This document shows positions 48,046 through 61,959 of a stretch of 64,000 nucleotides of DNA, one piece after another (the stretch's first letter is position 1; each line of letters begins with the position of its first letter). This DNA comes from Limnoperna fortunei (taxonomy: Eukaryota; Mollusca; Bivalvia; Mytilida; Modiolidae). Below the pieces are notes generated by a model that was given only the letters and a program-made list of their open reading frames with translations, was not told the DNA's origin and did not search any database. The stretch lies in NCBI GenBank assembly GCA_944474755.1, contig OX104115.1:50647648-50711647 (forward strand), read 5' to 3'. Position numbers and translations under genes: made by a program.

Positions 48046-49468
48046 TGAGAAAAAATCAATATGCACAGGGGTGCAAAAGCCGAGTTGCCGTATTTTATTA
48101 AACAAAACTTTCCTTGTCTTCATTTTAAGATTTAAAATAATTGGTTATTACAGGCATTACATGTACTAGTAAACTGGAGACAAAGTGAGGAAGGGTTTCA
48201 GCAGGAAAATTGTAAGCTTTATCAACAAATTTTCAAAGTTGCATAAAATATGAATATGTGAATCCTCTAACAGTATTGAACCATTGTGTAAAATTTCAGA
48301 TATGTACTTGATGTAGTTTTTGAGTTTTGTAGACAGACAGACGGAAGGACAAATAACACAGACAGGCAAAGTGAAAACTATAAGGTGTCACATCTTCGAT
48401 GCAGAGTCCTAACAAGAAAAACAATATAAGCAAACCATACAATATATCTGAAACCCACATCTATTTGATTCCTAGATAAATATCTACATTTGTGTAGTAA
48501 GAACAAACATGATAATTAAAAAAACTCACACTATTGTATTTTTCAAATCTATAATCTATAATTGCAAATCTGCCCAAACAATCTTGTGATCTGACCAATA
48601 TGCTTCTTGAACTCCACAGTTGCGAATACCAAAATTTGAATAAATATGATCCAAAATTTTTGCAAATTCAATCGTTCATAAGTAGTAATCCCTTCCAATC
48701 GTTTCCTTAAAATTGGTAGAGAACTTTTTGAGTTATGGTCCGGAAACCAAGAAATTTTCTAATGTTTTTCTGTCAATGTGACCTTGACCTTGAACGGATT
48801 TACCCTAAAATCAATAAGGTTCCTCCTCTTATGGCATGTAACAATATACCAAAGTTTCATTAAAATCCATTGAGAACTTTTTGAATTATGGTCCGGAAAC
48901 CACTTATTCAAGAAATTTTCTAGTTTTTCTGTCAATGTGACCTTGACCTTGAACGGATTTACCCTAAAATCAACAAGGTTCCTCCTCTTATGGTATGTAA
49001 CAATATACCAAGTTTCATTAAAATTGGTTAAGAACTTTTTGAGTTATGGTCCGGAAACCACTAATTCAAGAAATTTTCTAACATTTTTCTGTCGCTGTGA
49101 CCTTGACCTTGAACGGATTTACCCCAAAATCAATAAGGTTCCTCCTCTTATGGTATGTAACAATATCCCAAAGTTTCAATAAACTTGGCTGAGAACTTTT
49201 TGAGTTATGATCCGGAAACCACTAATTCAAGAAATTTTCTAACCTTTTTCTGTCGCTGTGACCTTGACCTTGAACGTATTTACCCCAAAATTAATAGGGT
49301 TCCTCCTCTTACGGTATGTAACAATATGCTAAAGTTTCATTAAAATCGGTTCACAACTTTCTGAGTTATGGTCTGGAAACCAATTGTTGACGCCCGCCCG
49401 CCAGCCCGCCCGCCCATCATCATAACAATAGCCGAGTTCAACTTGGTTGCAACTTGGCTAAAAATATA
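48046..49468 (-). mobile_element. AGCCAAGTTG-family hairpin-ended element, minus strand, in the satellite
   Basis: On the minus strand the 5' end is TTTTTAGCCAAGTTGCAACC, folding on GGTTGAACTCGGCT-like sequence and followed by ATTGTTATGATG. The 3' end is CAACTCGGCT then the palindrome TGCACCCCTGTGCA and ATTG. The interior has four ~158-bp tandem units (GTGACCTTGACCTTGAACGG, AGAACTTTTTGAGTTATGG, TCCGGAAACCA). The same architecture as the AGCTCACCTGA family in different sequence. The empty site is seen at about 44585. Confidence 0.75.
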
Positions 49469-52400
49469 TCCAGGGTAATTAGCAGTAATAAGTAAGGTCT
49501 AATACTGCTAATTACCCTGGTCTATTACTGCTCATAACTCTGGTCTATTACTGCTCATTACCCTTTTGCTCATTACTCTGGTCTATTACTGCACATTTGC
49601 CTGGTCTATTACTGCTTATAACCCTGGTCTATTACTGCTTATAACCCTGGTCTATTACTGCTTATAACCCTGGCCTATTACTGCTAATAACCCTGTTCTA
49701 TTACTGCTAATAACCTTGGTCTATTACTGTTATAACCCTGGTCTATTACTGCTTATAACCCTGGTCTATTACTGCATATAACCCTGGTCTTTTACTGCTT
49801 ATAACCCTGGTCTATTACTGCTTATAACCCTGGTCTATTACTGCTTATAACCCTGGCCTATTACTGCTTATAACCCTGGTCTATTACTGCTTATAACCCT
49901 GGCTTTTTACTGCTTATAACATGGGCCTATTACTGCTTATAACCCTGGTCTATTACTGCTTATAACCCTGGACTATTACTGATTATAACCCTGGTCTTTT
50001 ACTGCTTACAACATGGGCCTATTACTGCTTATAACCCTGGTCTATTACTGCTTATAACCCTGGTCTATTACTGCTTATAACCCTGGTCTATTACTGCTTA
50101 TAACCCTGGTCTATTACTGCTAATAACCCTGGTCTATTACTGCTTATACTGTATAACCCTGATCTATTACTGCTTATAACCCTGGTCTATTACTGCTTAT
50201 ACTGTATAACCCTGATCTATTACTGCTTATAATCCTGATCTATTACTGCTTATACTGTATAACCCTGATCTATTACTGCTTATAACCCCGGTCTATTACT
50301 GCTTATTCTGTATAACCCTGGTTTATTTCTGCTTATAACCCTGGTCTACTACCGCTTATAACCCTGGTCTATTACTGCTAATAATCCTGGGCTATTACTG
50401 CTTATAACCCTGGTACGGTCTATTACTGCTTATAACCCTGGCCTATTACTGCTTATAACCCTGGTCTATTACTGCTTATAACCCTGGTCTATTACTGCTT
50501 ATAACCCTGGTCTATTACTGCTTATAACCCTGGTCTATTACTGCTAATAACCCTGGCCTATTACTGCTTATAACCCTGGCCTATTACTGCTTATAACCCT
50601 GACCTATTACTGCTTATAACCCTGGTCTATTACTGCTTATAACCCTGGTCTATTACTGCTTATAAGCCTGGTCTATTACTGCTTATAACCCTGGTCTATT
50701 ACTGCTTATAACCCTGGCCTATTACTGCTTATAACCCTGGTCTATTACTGCTAATAACCCTGGTCTATTACTGTTTATAACCCTGGCCTATTACTGCTTA
50801 TAACCCTGGCCTATTACTGCTTATAACCCTGGTCTATTACTGCTTATAACCCTGGCCTATTATTGCTTATACTGTATAACCCTGATCTATTACTGCTTAT
50901 AACCCTGGGCTATTACTGCTTATACTGTATAACCCTGATCTATTACTGCTTATAACCCTGGTCTATTACTGCTTATTCTGTATAACCCTGGTTTATTTCT
51001 GCTTATAACCCTGGCCTATTACCGCTTATAACCCTGGTCTATTACTGCTAATAATCCTGGGCTATTACTGCTTATAACCCTGGTACAGTCTATTACTGCT
51101 TATAACCCTGGTCTATTACTGCTTATAACACTGGCCTATTGCTGCTTATAACCCTGCTCTATTACTGCTAATAACCCTGGTCTATTACTGTTTATAACCC
51201 TGGCCTATTACTGCTTATAACCCTGGTCTATTACTGCTTATAACCCTTGCCTATTACTTCTTATAACCCTGGTCTATTACTGCTTATAACCCTGGACTAT
51301 TACTGCTTATAACCCTGGTCTATTACTGCTTATAACCCTGGTCTATTACTGCTTATAAGCCTGGTCTATTACTGCTTATAACCTTGGTCTATTACTGCTT
51401 ATAACCCTGGTCTATTACTGCTTATTACCCTGGTCTATTACTGCTTATAACCTTGGTCTATTACTGCTAATAATCCTGGTCTATTACTGCCTATAACATG
51501 GGCCTAATACTGCTTATAACCCTGGTCTATTACTGCTTATAACCCTGGTCTACTAGTATTACTGCTTATAACCCTGGTCTATTACTGCTTATAACCCTGG
51601 CCTATTACTGCTTATAATCCTGGTCTATTACTGCTAATAACCCTGGCCTTTTAGTGCTTATAACCCTGGTCTATTACTGCTTATAACCCTGGTCTATTAC
51701 TGCTTATAACCCTGGTATATTACTGCTTATAACCCTGGTCTATTACTGCTTATAACCCTGGTCTATTACTGCTAATAACCCTGGTCTATTACTGCTTATA
51801 CTGTATAACCCTGATCTATTACTGCTTATAACATGGGCCTATTACTGCTTATAACCCTGGTCTATTACTGCTTATAACCCTGGTCTATTACTGCTTATAA
51901 CCCTGAAGTCGATTTCACAAAAAATCGTAAGTGTAAAATTTATCGTAAGTGTGTGAAGATCAAAGGGAAATGCATTGTGACGTCAGCACTTACGATAGAT
52001 ATTACACTTACGACTTTTTGTGAAAAGCACCCCTGGTCTATTACTGCTTATAACCCTGGCCTATTGCTGCTTATAATCCTAGTCTATTACTGCTAATAAC
52101 CCGGGCCTATTACTGCTTATAACCCTGGTCTATTACTGCTTATAACCCTGGTCTATTACTGCTTATAACCCTGGTCTATTACTGCTTATAACCCTGGTCT
52201 ATTACTGCTTATAACCCTGGTCTATTACTGCTTATACTGTGTAACCATGATCTATTACTGCTTATAACCCTGGTCTATTACTGCTTATACTGTATAACCC
52301 TGATCTATTACTGCTTATACTGTATAACCCTGATCTATTACTGCTTATACTGTATAACCCTGATCTATTACTGCTTATAACATGGGCCTATTACTGCTTA

Positions 52401-55400
52401 TAACCCTGGTCTATTACTGCTTATAACCCTGGTCTATTACTGCTCATAACTCTGGTCTATTACTGCTCATTACCCTTTTGCTCATTACTCTGGTCTATTA
52501 CTGCACATTTGCCTGGTCTATTACTGCTTATAACCCTGGTCTATTACTGCTTATAACCCTGGTCTATTACTGCTTATAACCCTGGCCTATTACTGCTAAT
52601 AACCCTGTTCTATTACTGCTAATAACCTTGGTCTATTACTGTTATAACCCTGGTCTATTACTGCTTATAACCCTGGTCTATTACTGCTTATAACCCTGGT
52701 CTTTTACTGCTTATAACCCTGGTCTATTACTGCTTATAACCCTGGTCTATTACTGCTTATAACCCTGGCCTATTACTGCTTATAACCCTGGTCTATTACT
52801 GCTTATAACCCTGGCTTTTTACTGCTTATAACATGGGCCTATTACTGCTTATAACCCTGGTCTATTACTGCTTATAACCCTGGACTATTACTGATTATAA
52901 CCCTGGTCTTTTACTGCTTACAACATGGGCCTATTACTGCTTATAACCCTGGTCTATTACTGCTTATAACCCTGGTCTATTACTGCTTATAACCCTGGTC
53001 TATTACTGCTTATAACCCTGGTCTATTACTGCTAATAACCCTGGTCTATTACTGCTTATACTGTATAACCCTGATCTATTACTGCTTATAACCCTGGTCT
53101 ATTACTGCTTATACTGTATAACCCTGATCTATTACTGCTTATAATCCTGATCTATTACTGCTTATACTGTACAACCCTGATCTATTACTGCTTATAACCC
53201 CGGTCTATTACTGCTTATTCTGTATAACCCTGGGTTATTTCTGCTTATAACCCTGGTCTACTACCGCTTATAACCCTGGTCTATTACTGCTAATAATCCT
53301 GGGCTATTACTGCTTATAACCCTGGTACGGTCTATTACTGCTTATAACCCTGGCCTATTACTGCTTATAACCCTGGTCTATTACTGCTTATAACCCTGGT
53401 CTATTACTGCTTATAACCCTGGTCTATTACTGCTTATAACCCTGGTCTATTACTGCTTATAACCCTGGTCTATTACTGCTAATAACCCTGGCCTATTACT
53501 GCTTATAACCCTGGCCTATTACTGCTTATAACCCTGACCTATTACTGCTTATAACCCTGGTCTATTACTGCTTATAACCCTGGTCTATTACTGCTTATAA
53601 GCCTGGTCTATTACTGCTTATAACCCTGGTCTATTACTGCTTATAACCCTGGCCTATTACTGCTTATAACCCTGGTCTATTACTGCTAATAACCCTGGTC
53701 TATTACTGTTTATAACCCTGGCCTATTACTGCTTATAATCCTGGCCTATTACTGCTTATAACCCTGGTCTATTACTGCTTATAACCCTGGCCTATTATTG
53801 CTTATACTGTATAACCCTGATCTATTACTGCTTATAACCCTGGGCTATTACTGCTTATACTGTATAACCCTGATCTATTACTGCTTATAACCCTGGTCTA
53901 TTACTGCTTATTCTGTATAACCCTGGTTTATTTCTGCTTATAACCCTGGCCTATTACCGCTTATAACCCTGGTCTATTACTGCTAATAATCCTGGGCTAT
54001 TACTGCTTATAACCCTGGTACAGTCTATTACTGCTTATAACCCTGGTCTATTACTGCTTATAACACTGGCCTATTGCTGCTTATAACCCTGGTCTATTAC
54101 TGCTAATAACCCTGGTCTATTACTGTTTATAACCCTGGCCTATTACTGCTTATAACCCTGGTCTATTACTGCTTATAACCCTTGCCTATTACTTCTTATA
54201 ACCCTGGTCTATTACTGCTTATAACCCTGGACTATTACTGCTTATAACCCTGGTCTATTACTGCTTATAACCCTGGTCTATTACTGCTTATAAGCCTGGT
54301 CTATTACTGCTTATAACCTTGGTCTATTACTGCTTATAACCCTGGTCTATTACTGCTTATTACCCTGGTCTATTACTGCTTATAACCCTGTTCTATTACT
54401 GCTAATAATCCTGGTCTATTACTGCTTATAACATGGGCCTATTACTGCTTATAACCCTGGTCTATTACTGCTTATAACCCTGGTCTACTAGTATTACTGC
54501 TTATAACCCTGGTCTATTACTGCTTATAACCCTGGCCTATTACTGCTTATAATCCTGGTCTATTACTGCTAATAACCCTGGCCTATTAGTGCTTATAACC
54601 CTGGTCTATTACTGCTTATAACCCTGGTCTATTACTGCTTATAACCCTGGTATATTACTGCTTATAACCCTGGTCTATTACTGCTTATAACCCTGGTCTA
54701 TTACTGCTAATAACCCTGGTCTATTACTGCTTATACTGTATAACCCTGATCTATTACTGCTTATAACATGGGCCTATTACTGCTTATAACCCTGGTCTAT
54801 TACTGCTTATAACCCTGGTCTATTACTGCTTATAACCCTGGTCTATTACTGCTTATAACCCTGGCCTATTGCTGCTTATAATCCTAGTCTATTACTGCTA
54901 ATAACCCTGGTCTATTACTGCTTATAACCCTGGTCTATTACTGCTTATAACCCTGGTCTATTACTGCTTATACTGTATAACCCTGATCTATTACTGCTTA
55001 TACTGTATAACCCTGATCTATTACTGCTTATACTGTATAACCCTGATCTATTACTGCTTATAACCCTGGTCTATTACTGCTTATTCTGTATAACCCTGGT
55101 TTATTTCTGCTTATAACCCTGGTCTATTACCGCTTATAACCCTGGTCTATTACTGCCAATAATCCTGGGCTATTACTGCTTATAACCCTGGTCTATTACT
55201 GCTTATAACCCTGGTCTATTACTGCTTATAACCCTGGCCTATTACTGCTAATAACCCTGTTCTATTACTGCTAATAACCTTGGTCTATTACTGTTATAAC
55301 CCTGGTCTATTACTGCTTATAACCCTGGTCTATTACTGCTTATAACCCTGGTCTTTTACTGCTTATAACCCTGGTCTATTACTGCTTATAACCCTGGTCT

Positions 55401-58400
55401 ATTACTGCTTATAACCCTGGCCTATTACTGCTTATAACCCTGGTCTATTACTGCTTATAACCCTGGCTTTTTACTGCTTATAACATGGGCCTATTACTGC
55501 TTATAACCCTGGTCTATTACTGCTTATAACCCTGGACTATTACTGCTTATAACCCTGGTCTTTTACTGCTTACAACATGGGCCTATTACTGCTTATAACC
55601 CTGGTCTATTACTGCTTATAACCCTGGTCTGTTACTGCTTATAACCCTGGTCTATTACTGCTTATACTGTATAACCCTGATCTATTACTGCTTATAACCC
55701 TGGTCTATTACTGCTTATACTGTATAACCCTGATCTATTACTGCTTATAACCCTGGCCTATTACTGCTTATAACCCTGGTCTATTACTGCTTATAACCCT
55801 GGTCTATTACTGCTTATAACCCTGGTCTATTACTGCTTATAACCCTGGTCTATTACTGCTTATAACCCTGGTCTTTTACTGCTTACAACATTGGCCTATT
55901 ACTGCTTACAACATGGGCCTATTACTGCTTATAACCCTGGTCTATTACTGCTTATAACCCTGGTCTATTACTGCTTATAACCCTGGTCTATTACTGCTTA
56001 TAACCCTGGTCTATTACTGCTTATAACCCTGGTCTATTACTGCTAATAACCCTGGTCTATTACTGCTTATACTGTATAACCCTGATCTATTACTGCTTAT
56101 AACCCTGGTCTATTACTGCTTATACTGTATAACCCTGATCTATTACTGCTTATAATCCTGATCTATTACTGCTTATAACCCTGGCCTATTACTGCTTATA
56201 ACCCTGGTCTATTACTGCTTATAACCCTGGTCTATTACTGCTTACAACCCTGGTCTATTACTGCTTATAACCCTGGTCTATTACTGCTTATAACCCTGGT
56301 CTATTACTGCTAATAACCCTGGCCTATTACTGCTTATAACCCTGGCCTATTACTGCTTATAACCCTGACCTATTACTGCTTATAACCCTGGTCTATTACT
56401 GCTTATAACCCTGGTCTATTACTGCTTATAACCCTGGTCTATTACTGCTTATAACCCTGGTCTATTACTGCTTATAACCCTGGCCTATTACTGCTTATAA
56501 CCCTGGTTTATTACTGCTAATAACCCTGGTCTATTACTGTTTATAACCCTGGCCTATTACTGCTTATAACCCTGGCCTATTACTGCTTATAACCCTGGTC
56601 TATTACTGCTTATAACCCTGGCCTATTACTGCTTATACTGTATAACCCTGATCTATTACTGCTTATAACCCTGGGCTATTACTGCTTATACTGTATAACC
56701 CTGATCTATTACTGCTTATAACCCTGGTCTATTACTGCTTATTCTGTATAACCCTGGTTTATTTCTGCTTATAACCCTGGCCTATTACCGCTTATAACCC
56801 TGGTCTATTACTGCTAATAATCCTGGGCTATTACTGCTTATAACCCTGGTACAGTCTATTACTGCTTATAATTCTGGTCTATTACTGCTTATAACACTGG
56901 CCTATTACTGCTTATAACCCTTGTCTATTACTGCTAATAACCCAGGTCTATTACTGTTTATAACCCTGGCCTATTACTGCTTATAACCCTGGTCTATTAC
57001 TGCTTATAACCCTTGCCTATTACTTCTTATAACCCTGGTCTATTACTGCTTATAACCCTGGTCTTTTACTGCTTATAACCCTGGTCTATTACTGCTTATA
57101 AGCCTGGTCTATTACTGCTTATAAGCCTGGTCTATTACTGCTTATAACCCTGGTCTATTACTGCTTATAACCCTGGTCTATTACTGCTTATTACCCTGGT
57201 CTATTACTGCTTATAACCCTGGTCTATTACTGCTAATAATCCTGGTCTATTACTGCTTATAACATGGGCCTATTACTGCTTATAACCCTGGTCTATTACT
57301 GCTTATAACCCTGGTCTATTACTGCTTATAACCCTGGTCTACTTAGTATTACTGCTTATAACCCTGGTCTATTACTGCTTATAACCCTGGCCTATTACTG
57401 CTTATAATCCTGGTCTATTACTGCTAATAACCCTGGCCTATTAGTGCTTATAACCCTGGTCTATTACTGCTTATAACCCTGGTCTATTACTGCTTATAAC
57501 CCTGGTCTATTACTGCTTATAACCCTGGTCTATTACTGCTTATAACCCTGGTCTATTACTGCTAATAACCCTGGTCTATTACTGCTTATACTGTATAACC
57601 CTGATCTATTACAGCTTATAACATGGGCCTATTACTGCTTATAACCCTGGTCTATTACTGCTTATAACCTGGTCTATTACTGCTTATAACCCTGGTCTAT
57701 TACTGCTTATAACCCTGGCCTATTACTGCTTATAATCCTGGTCTATTACTGCTAATAACCCTGGCCTATTACTGCTTATAACCCTGGTCTATTACTGCTT
57801 ATAACCCTGGTCTATTACTGCTTATAACCCTGGTCTATTACTGCTTATAACCCTGGTCTATTACTGCTTATAACCCTGGTCTATTACTGCTAATAACCCT
57901 GGTCTATTACTGCTTATACTGTATAACCCTGATCTATTACTGCTTATAACCCTGGTCTATTACTGCTTATACTGTATAACCCTGATCTGTTACTGCTTAT
58001 ACTGTATAACCCTGATCTATTACTGCTTATAACCCTGGTCTATTACTGCTTATTCTGTATAACCCTGGTTTATTTCTGCTTATAACCCTGGTCTATTACC
58101 GCTTATAACCCTGGTCTATTACTGCCAATAATCCTGGGCTATTACTGCTTATAACTCTGGTACGGTCTATTACTGCTTATAACCCTGGCCTATTACTGCT
58201 TATACTGTATAACCCTGGTCTATTACTGCTTATAACCCTGGTCTATTACTGCTTATAACCCTGGTCTATTACTGCTTATAACCCTGGTCTTTTACTGCTA
58301 ATAACCCTGGCCTATTACTGCTTATAACCCTGGTCTATTACTGCTTATAACCCTGGCCTATTACTGCTTATAACCCTGGTCTATTACTGCTTATAACACA

Positions 58401-61080
58401 GGTCTATTACTGCTTATAACCCTGGTCTATTACTGCTTATAACCCTGGTCTATTACTGCTTATAACCCTGGCCTATTACTGCTTATAACCCTGGTCTATT
58501 ACTGCTAATAACCCTGGTCTATTACTGTTTATAACCCTGGCCTATTACTGCTTATAACCCTGGCCTATTACTGCTTATAACCCTGGTCTATTACTGCTTA
58601 TAACCCTGGCCTATTACTGCTTATACTGTAAAACCCTGATCTATTACTGCTTATCACCCTGGTCTATTACTGCTTATACTGTATAACCCTGATCTATTAC
58701 TGCTTATAACCCTGGTCTATTACTGCTTATACTGTATAACCCTGATCTATTACTGCTTTTAACCCTGGCCTATTACTGCTTATAACCCTGGTCTATTACT
58801 GCTTATAACACAGGTCTATTACTGCTTATAACCCTGGTCTATTACTGCTTATAACCCTGGTCTATTACTGCTTATAACCCTGGCCTATTACTGCTTATAA
58901 CCCTGGTCTATTACTGCTTATAACCCTGGCTTTTTACTGCTTATAACATGGGCCTATTACTGCTTATAACCCTGGTCTATTACTGCTTATAACCCTGGAC
59001 TATTACTGCTTATAACCCTGGTCTTTTACTGCTTACAACATGGGCCTATTACTGCTTATAACCCTGGTCTATTACTGCTTATAACCCTGGTCTATTACTG
59101 CTTATAACCCTGGTCTATTACCGCTTATAACCCTGGTCTATTACTGCTTATAACCCTGGTCTATTACCGCTTATAACCCTGGTCTATTACTGCTTATAAC
59201 CCTGGTCTATTACTGCTTATAACCCTGGTCTATTACTGCTTATATCCCTAGTCTATTACTGCTTATAACCCTGGTCTATTACTGCTTATAATTCGGTCTA
59301 TTACTGCTTATAACCCTGGTCTATTACTGCTTATTACCCTGGCCTATTACTGCTTATTACCCTGGTCTATTACTGCTTATAACCCTGGTCTATTACTGCT
59401 AATAATCCTGGTCTGTTACTGCTTATAACATGGGCCTATTACTGCTTATAACCCTTGTCTATTACTGCTTATAGCCCTGGTCTATTACTGCTTATAACCC
59501 TGGTCTATTACTGCTTATAACCCTGGCCTATTACTGCTTATAATCCTGGTCTATTACTGCTAATAACACTGGCCTATTACTGCTTATAACCCTGGTCTAT
59601 TACTGCTTATAACCCTGGTCTATTACTGCTTATAACCCTGGTCTAGTACTGCTTATAACCCTGGTCTATTACTGCTTATAACCCTGGTCTATTACTGCTT
59701 ATAACCCTGGTCTATTACTGCTAATAACCCTGGTCTATTACTGCTTATAACCCTGGTCTATTACTGCTTATAACCCTGGTCTATTACTGCTTATAACCCT
59801 TATCTATTACTGCTTATAACCATGGTCTATTACTGCTAATAACCTTGGTCTATTACTGTTATAACCCTGGTCTATTACTGCTTATAACCCTGGTCTATTA
59901 CTGCTTATAACCCTGATCTATTACTGCTTATAACCCTGGTCTATTACTGCTAATAACCTTGGTCTATTACTGTTATAACCCTGGTCTATTACTGCTTAAA
60001 ACCCTGGTCTATTACTGCTTATAACCCTGGTCTATTACTGCTTATAATTCAGTCTATTACTGCTTATAACCCTGGTCTATTACTGCTTATAACCCTGGTC
60101 TATTACTGCTTATAACCCTGGTCTATTACTGCTTATAACCCTGGTCTATTACTGCTTATAACCCTGGTCTATTACTGCTTATAACCCTGGTTTATTACTG
60201 CTTATAAGCCTGGTTTATTACTGCTTATAACCTTGGTCTATTACTGCTTATAAGCCTGGTCTATTACTACTTATAACCCTGGTCTATTACTGCTTATAAA
60301 CCTGGTCTATTACTGCTAATAACCTTGGTCTATTACTGTTATAACCCTGTTCTATTACTGCTTATAACCCTAGTCTATTACTGCCTATAACCCTGGTCTA
60401 TTACTGCTTATAATTCGGTCTATTACTGCTTATAACCCTGGTCTATACTGCTTATAACCCTGGTCTATTACTGCTTATAACCCTGGTCTATTACTGCTTA
60501 TAACCCTGGTCTATTACTGCTTATAACCCTGGTCTATTACTGCTTATAAGCCTGGTTTATTACTGCTTATAACCCTGGTCTATTACTGCTTATAAGCCTG
60601 GTCTATTACTACTTATAACCCTGGTCTATTACTGCTTATAACCCTAGCATATTACTGCTTATAACCCTGGTCTATTACTGCTTATAACCCTGGTCTATTA
60701 CTGCTTATAACCCTGGTCTATTACTACTTATAACCCTGGTCTATAACTGCTTATAACCCTGGTCTATTACTGCTTATAACACTGGTCTATTACTGCTTAT
60801 AACCCTGGTCTATTACTGCTATAACCCTGGTCTATTACTGCTTATAACCCTGGCCTATTACTGCTTATAACCCTGGTCTATTACTGCTTATAACCCTGGC
60901 CTATTACTGCTTATAACCCTGGTCTTTTACTGCTAATAATCCTGGTTTATTACTGCTAATAACCCTGATCTATATTACAAATAACCCGGGTCTATTACAA
61001 CTTGTTACCTTGGCCATTTGCTGCTAATAGACCTGGCCTATTAACGATAACTGACCTAGACTATTACTGGCCCATTCTAA
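49469..61080. repeat. 23-bp satellite array, homogenised part, ~500 units with higher-order repeats
   Basis: A head-to-tail array of a 23-bp unit with core CTATTACTGCTTATAACC and variable GGTC/GGCC/GATC junctions. Variants include GCTAATAACC, a 22-bp unit (TGTTATAACC) and a 30-bp unit with a CTGTATA insertion that nearly always travels with GATC. Rare markers recur in order at a spacing of about 2.9 kb: CTCATAACTC at 49531 and 52443; TACTAGTATT at 51551, 54486 and (as TACTTAGTATT) about 57340. So at least three higher-order copies exist, plus a more rearranged tail after about 58.3 kb. Every frame has stops, so it is not coding. Interrupted once, at 51906-52030. Confidence 0.95.
51906..52030. 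mobile_element. 125-bp MITE in the satellite, 5-bp TSD CCCTG
   Basis: Ends AAGTCGATTTCACAAAAAAT and (reversed) GTGCTTTTCACAAAAAGT, both continuing CGTAAGTGTAA and a second ATCGTAAGTG. CCCTG lies at 51901-51905 and 52031-52035. The higher-order copy at about 54833 lacks it. Confidence 0.85.
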
Positions 61081-61309
61081 CATTTGTGAATACCTACTTA
61101 TAAATTTGTTGTTTGTTAAATATTGTTGATTATAATAAGTGAAAGAAATTATATAATTGGTATTTTAAAATTTATTTTATATGGTAATTGTGATGCTGCA
61201 CACTTTTTATTTTTTTAGCTACCCTTTTTATCTGTATATATTATCATATTATTATATGAGATTACGTTTAAGTCATGGAAGGGATGTTCTACTTATAATT
61301 AAATCATTA

Positions 61310-61369
61310 TAATTTTTAGTCCTGAATATAGCTAAATATTGCTTGCTGGGTAAAACAACAATCAATCAA
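61310..61369 (-). repeat. SINE-tail fragment (CTGAATATAGCTAAATATTGC)
   Basis: TCCTGAATATAGCTAAATATTGCTTGCTGG matches, on the opposite strand, the motif at 17035-17080 (GCGAGCAGTATTTCAGC, TATATTCAGGAC). Followed by an ATCAATCAATC run, as there. Confidence 0.5.
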
Positions 61370-61606
61370 TCGTGTTTTAATGCCACTTTCAGCAATTTTT
61401 CAGCTTTATCATATTTTTATCCAGTTTTTTATTAGGGAGGAAGCCGGACTACTCGAAAAAAACTAGTGAACTTTGGTAGGAAAACTGGCAGTCATAGTCT
61501 AGCACACCATGACCGCAATGGGACTCAAACTCACAATCTCAGTGTTGACAGACCTCATGATCAATAGAAGATGAACCACCTCAACCACTCAGCCACCGAG
61601 GCCTCT
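61370..61606 (-). mobile_element. tRNA-derived SINE, same family as 31919-32185
   Basis: On the minus strand it starts GAGGCCTCGGTGGCTGAGTGG (A box) and has CAACACTGAGATTGTGAGTT near the B box. Then come CCAGTTTTCCTACC, AAAAAACTGGAT and AAAAATTGCTGAAAGTGGC. It is clearly homologous to the first copy along its whole length but more diverged. Confidence 0.85.
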
Positions 61607-61959
61607 ACAGTATATTTGAAGTGACATACAAATTGTATTATGGTACAACATGCACTAGAATAAACTTTCTTTTCAGTAAAATTGACTTAAACTTAATATT
61701 TCCATACACAATCCTCAGTGTTTAAAGTCTTAATAGTCCTAAGGAAATGATAACAGAAAGATTCCCATGATATTGTCCTAACAAGAGTCATGAGAAAATT
61801 TCTGTACATATCAGATTATTTTGCTAAAAAGTATTTTGTCGTTTTCATCTTTTGAACCGGCCTTTGAACAAAATAAAAAAAACTGCAGCACATCTTTTAT
61901 AGATGTATAACTTGTTAGATGGAAGGTGGATAATCATTGGATATTTGCAGCAAAAATAG

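Noticed and set aside
49469..61080. CRISPR-like or coding interpretation of the 23-bp array
   Set aside because: Units are directly adjacent with no spacers, the host is an animal, and all three forward frames meet a TAA every 69 bases.
49469..61080. Telomeric repeat
   Set aside because: The unit bears no TTAGGG-type motif, and the array is flanked on both sides by ordinary sequence.
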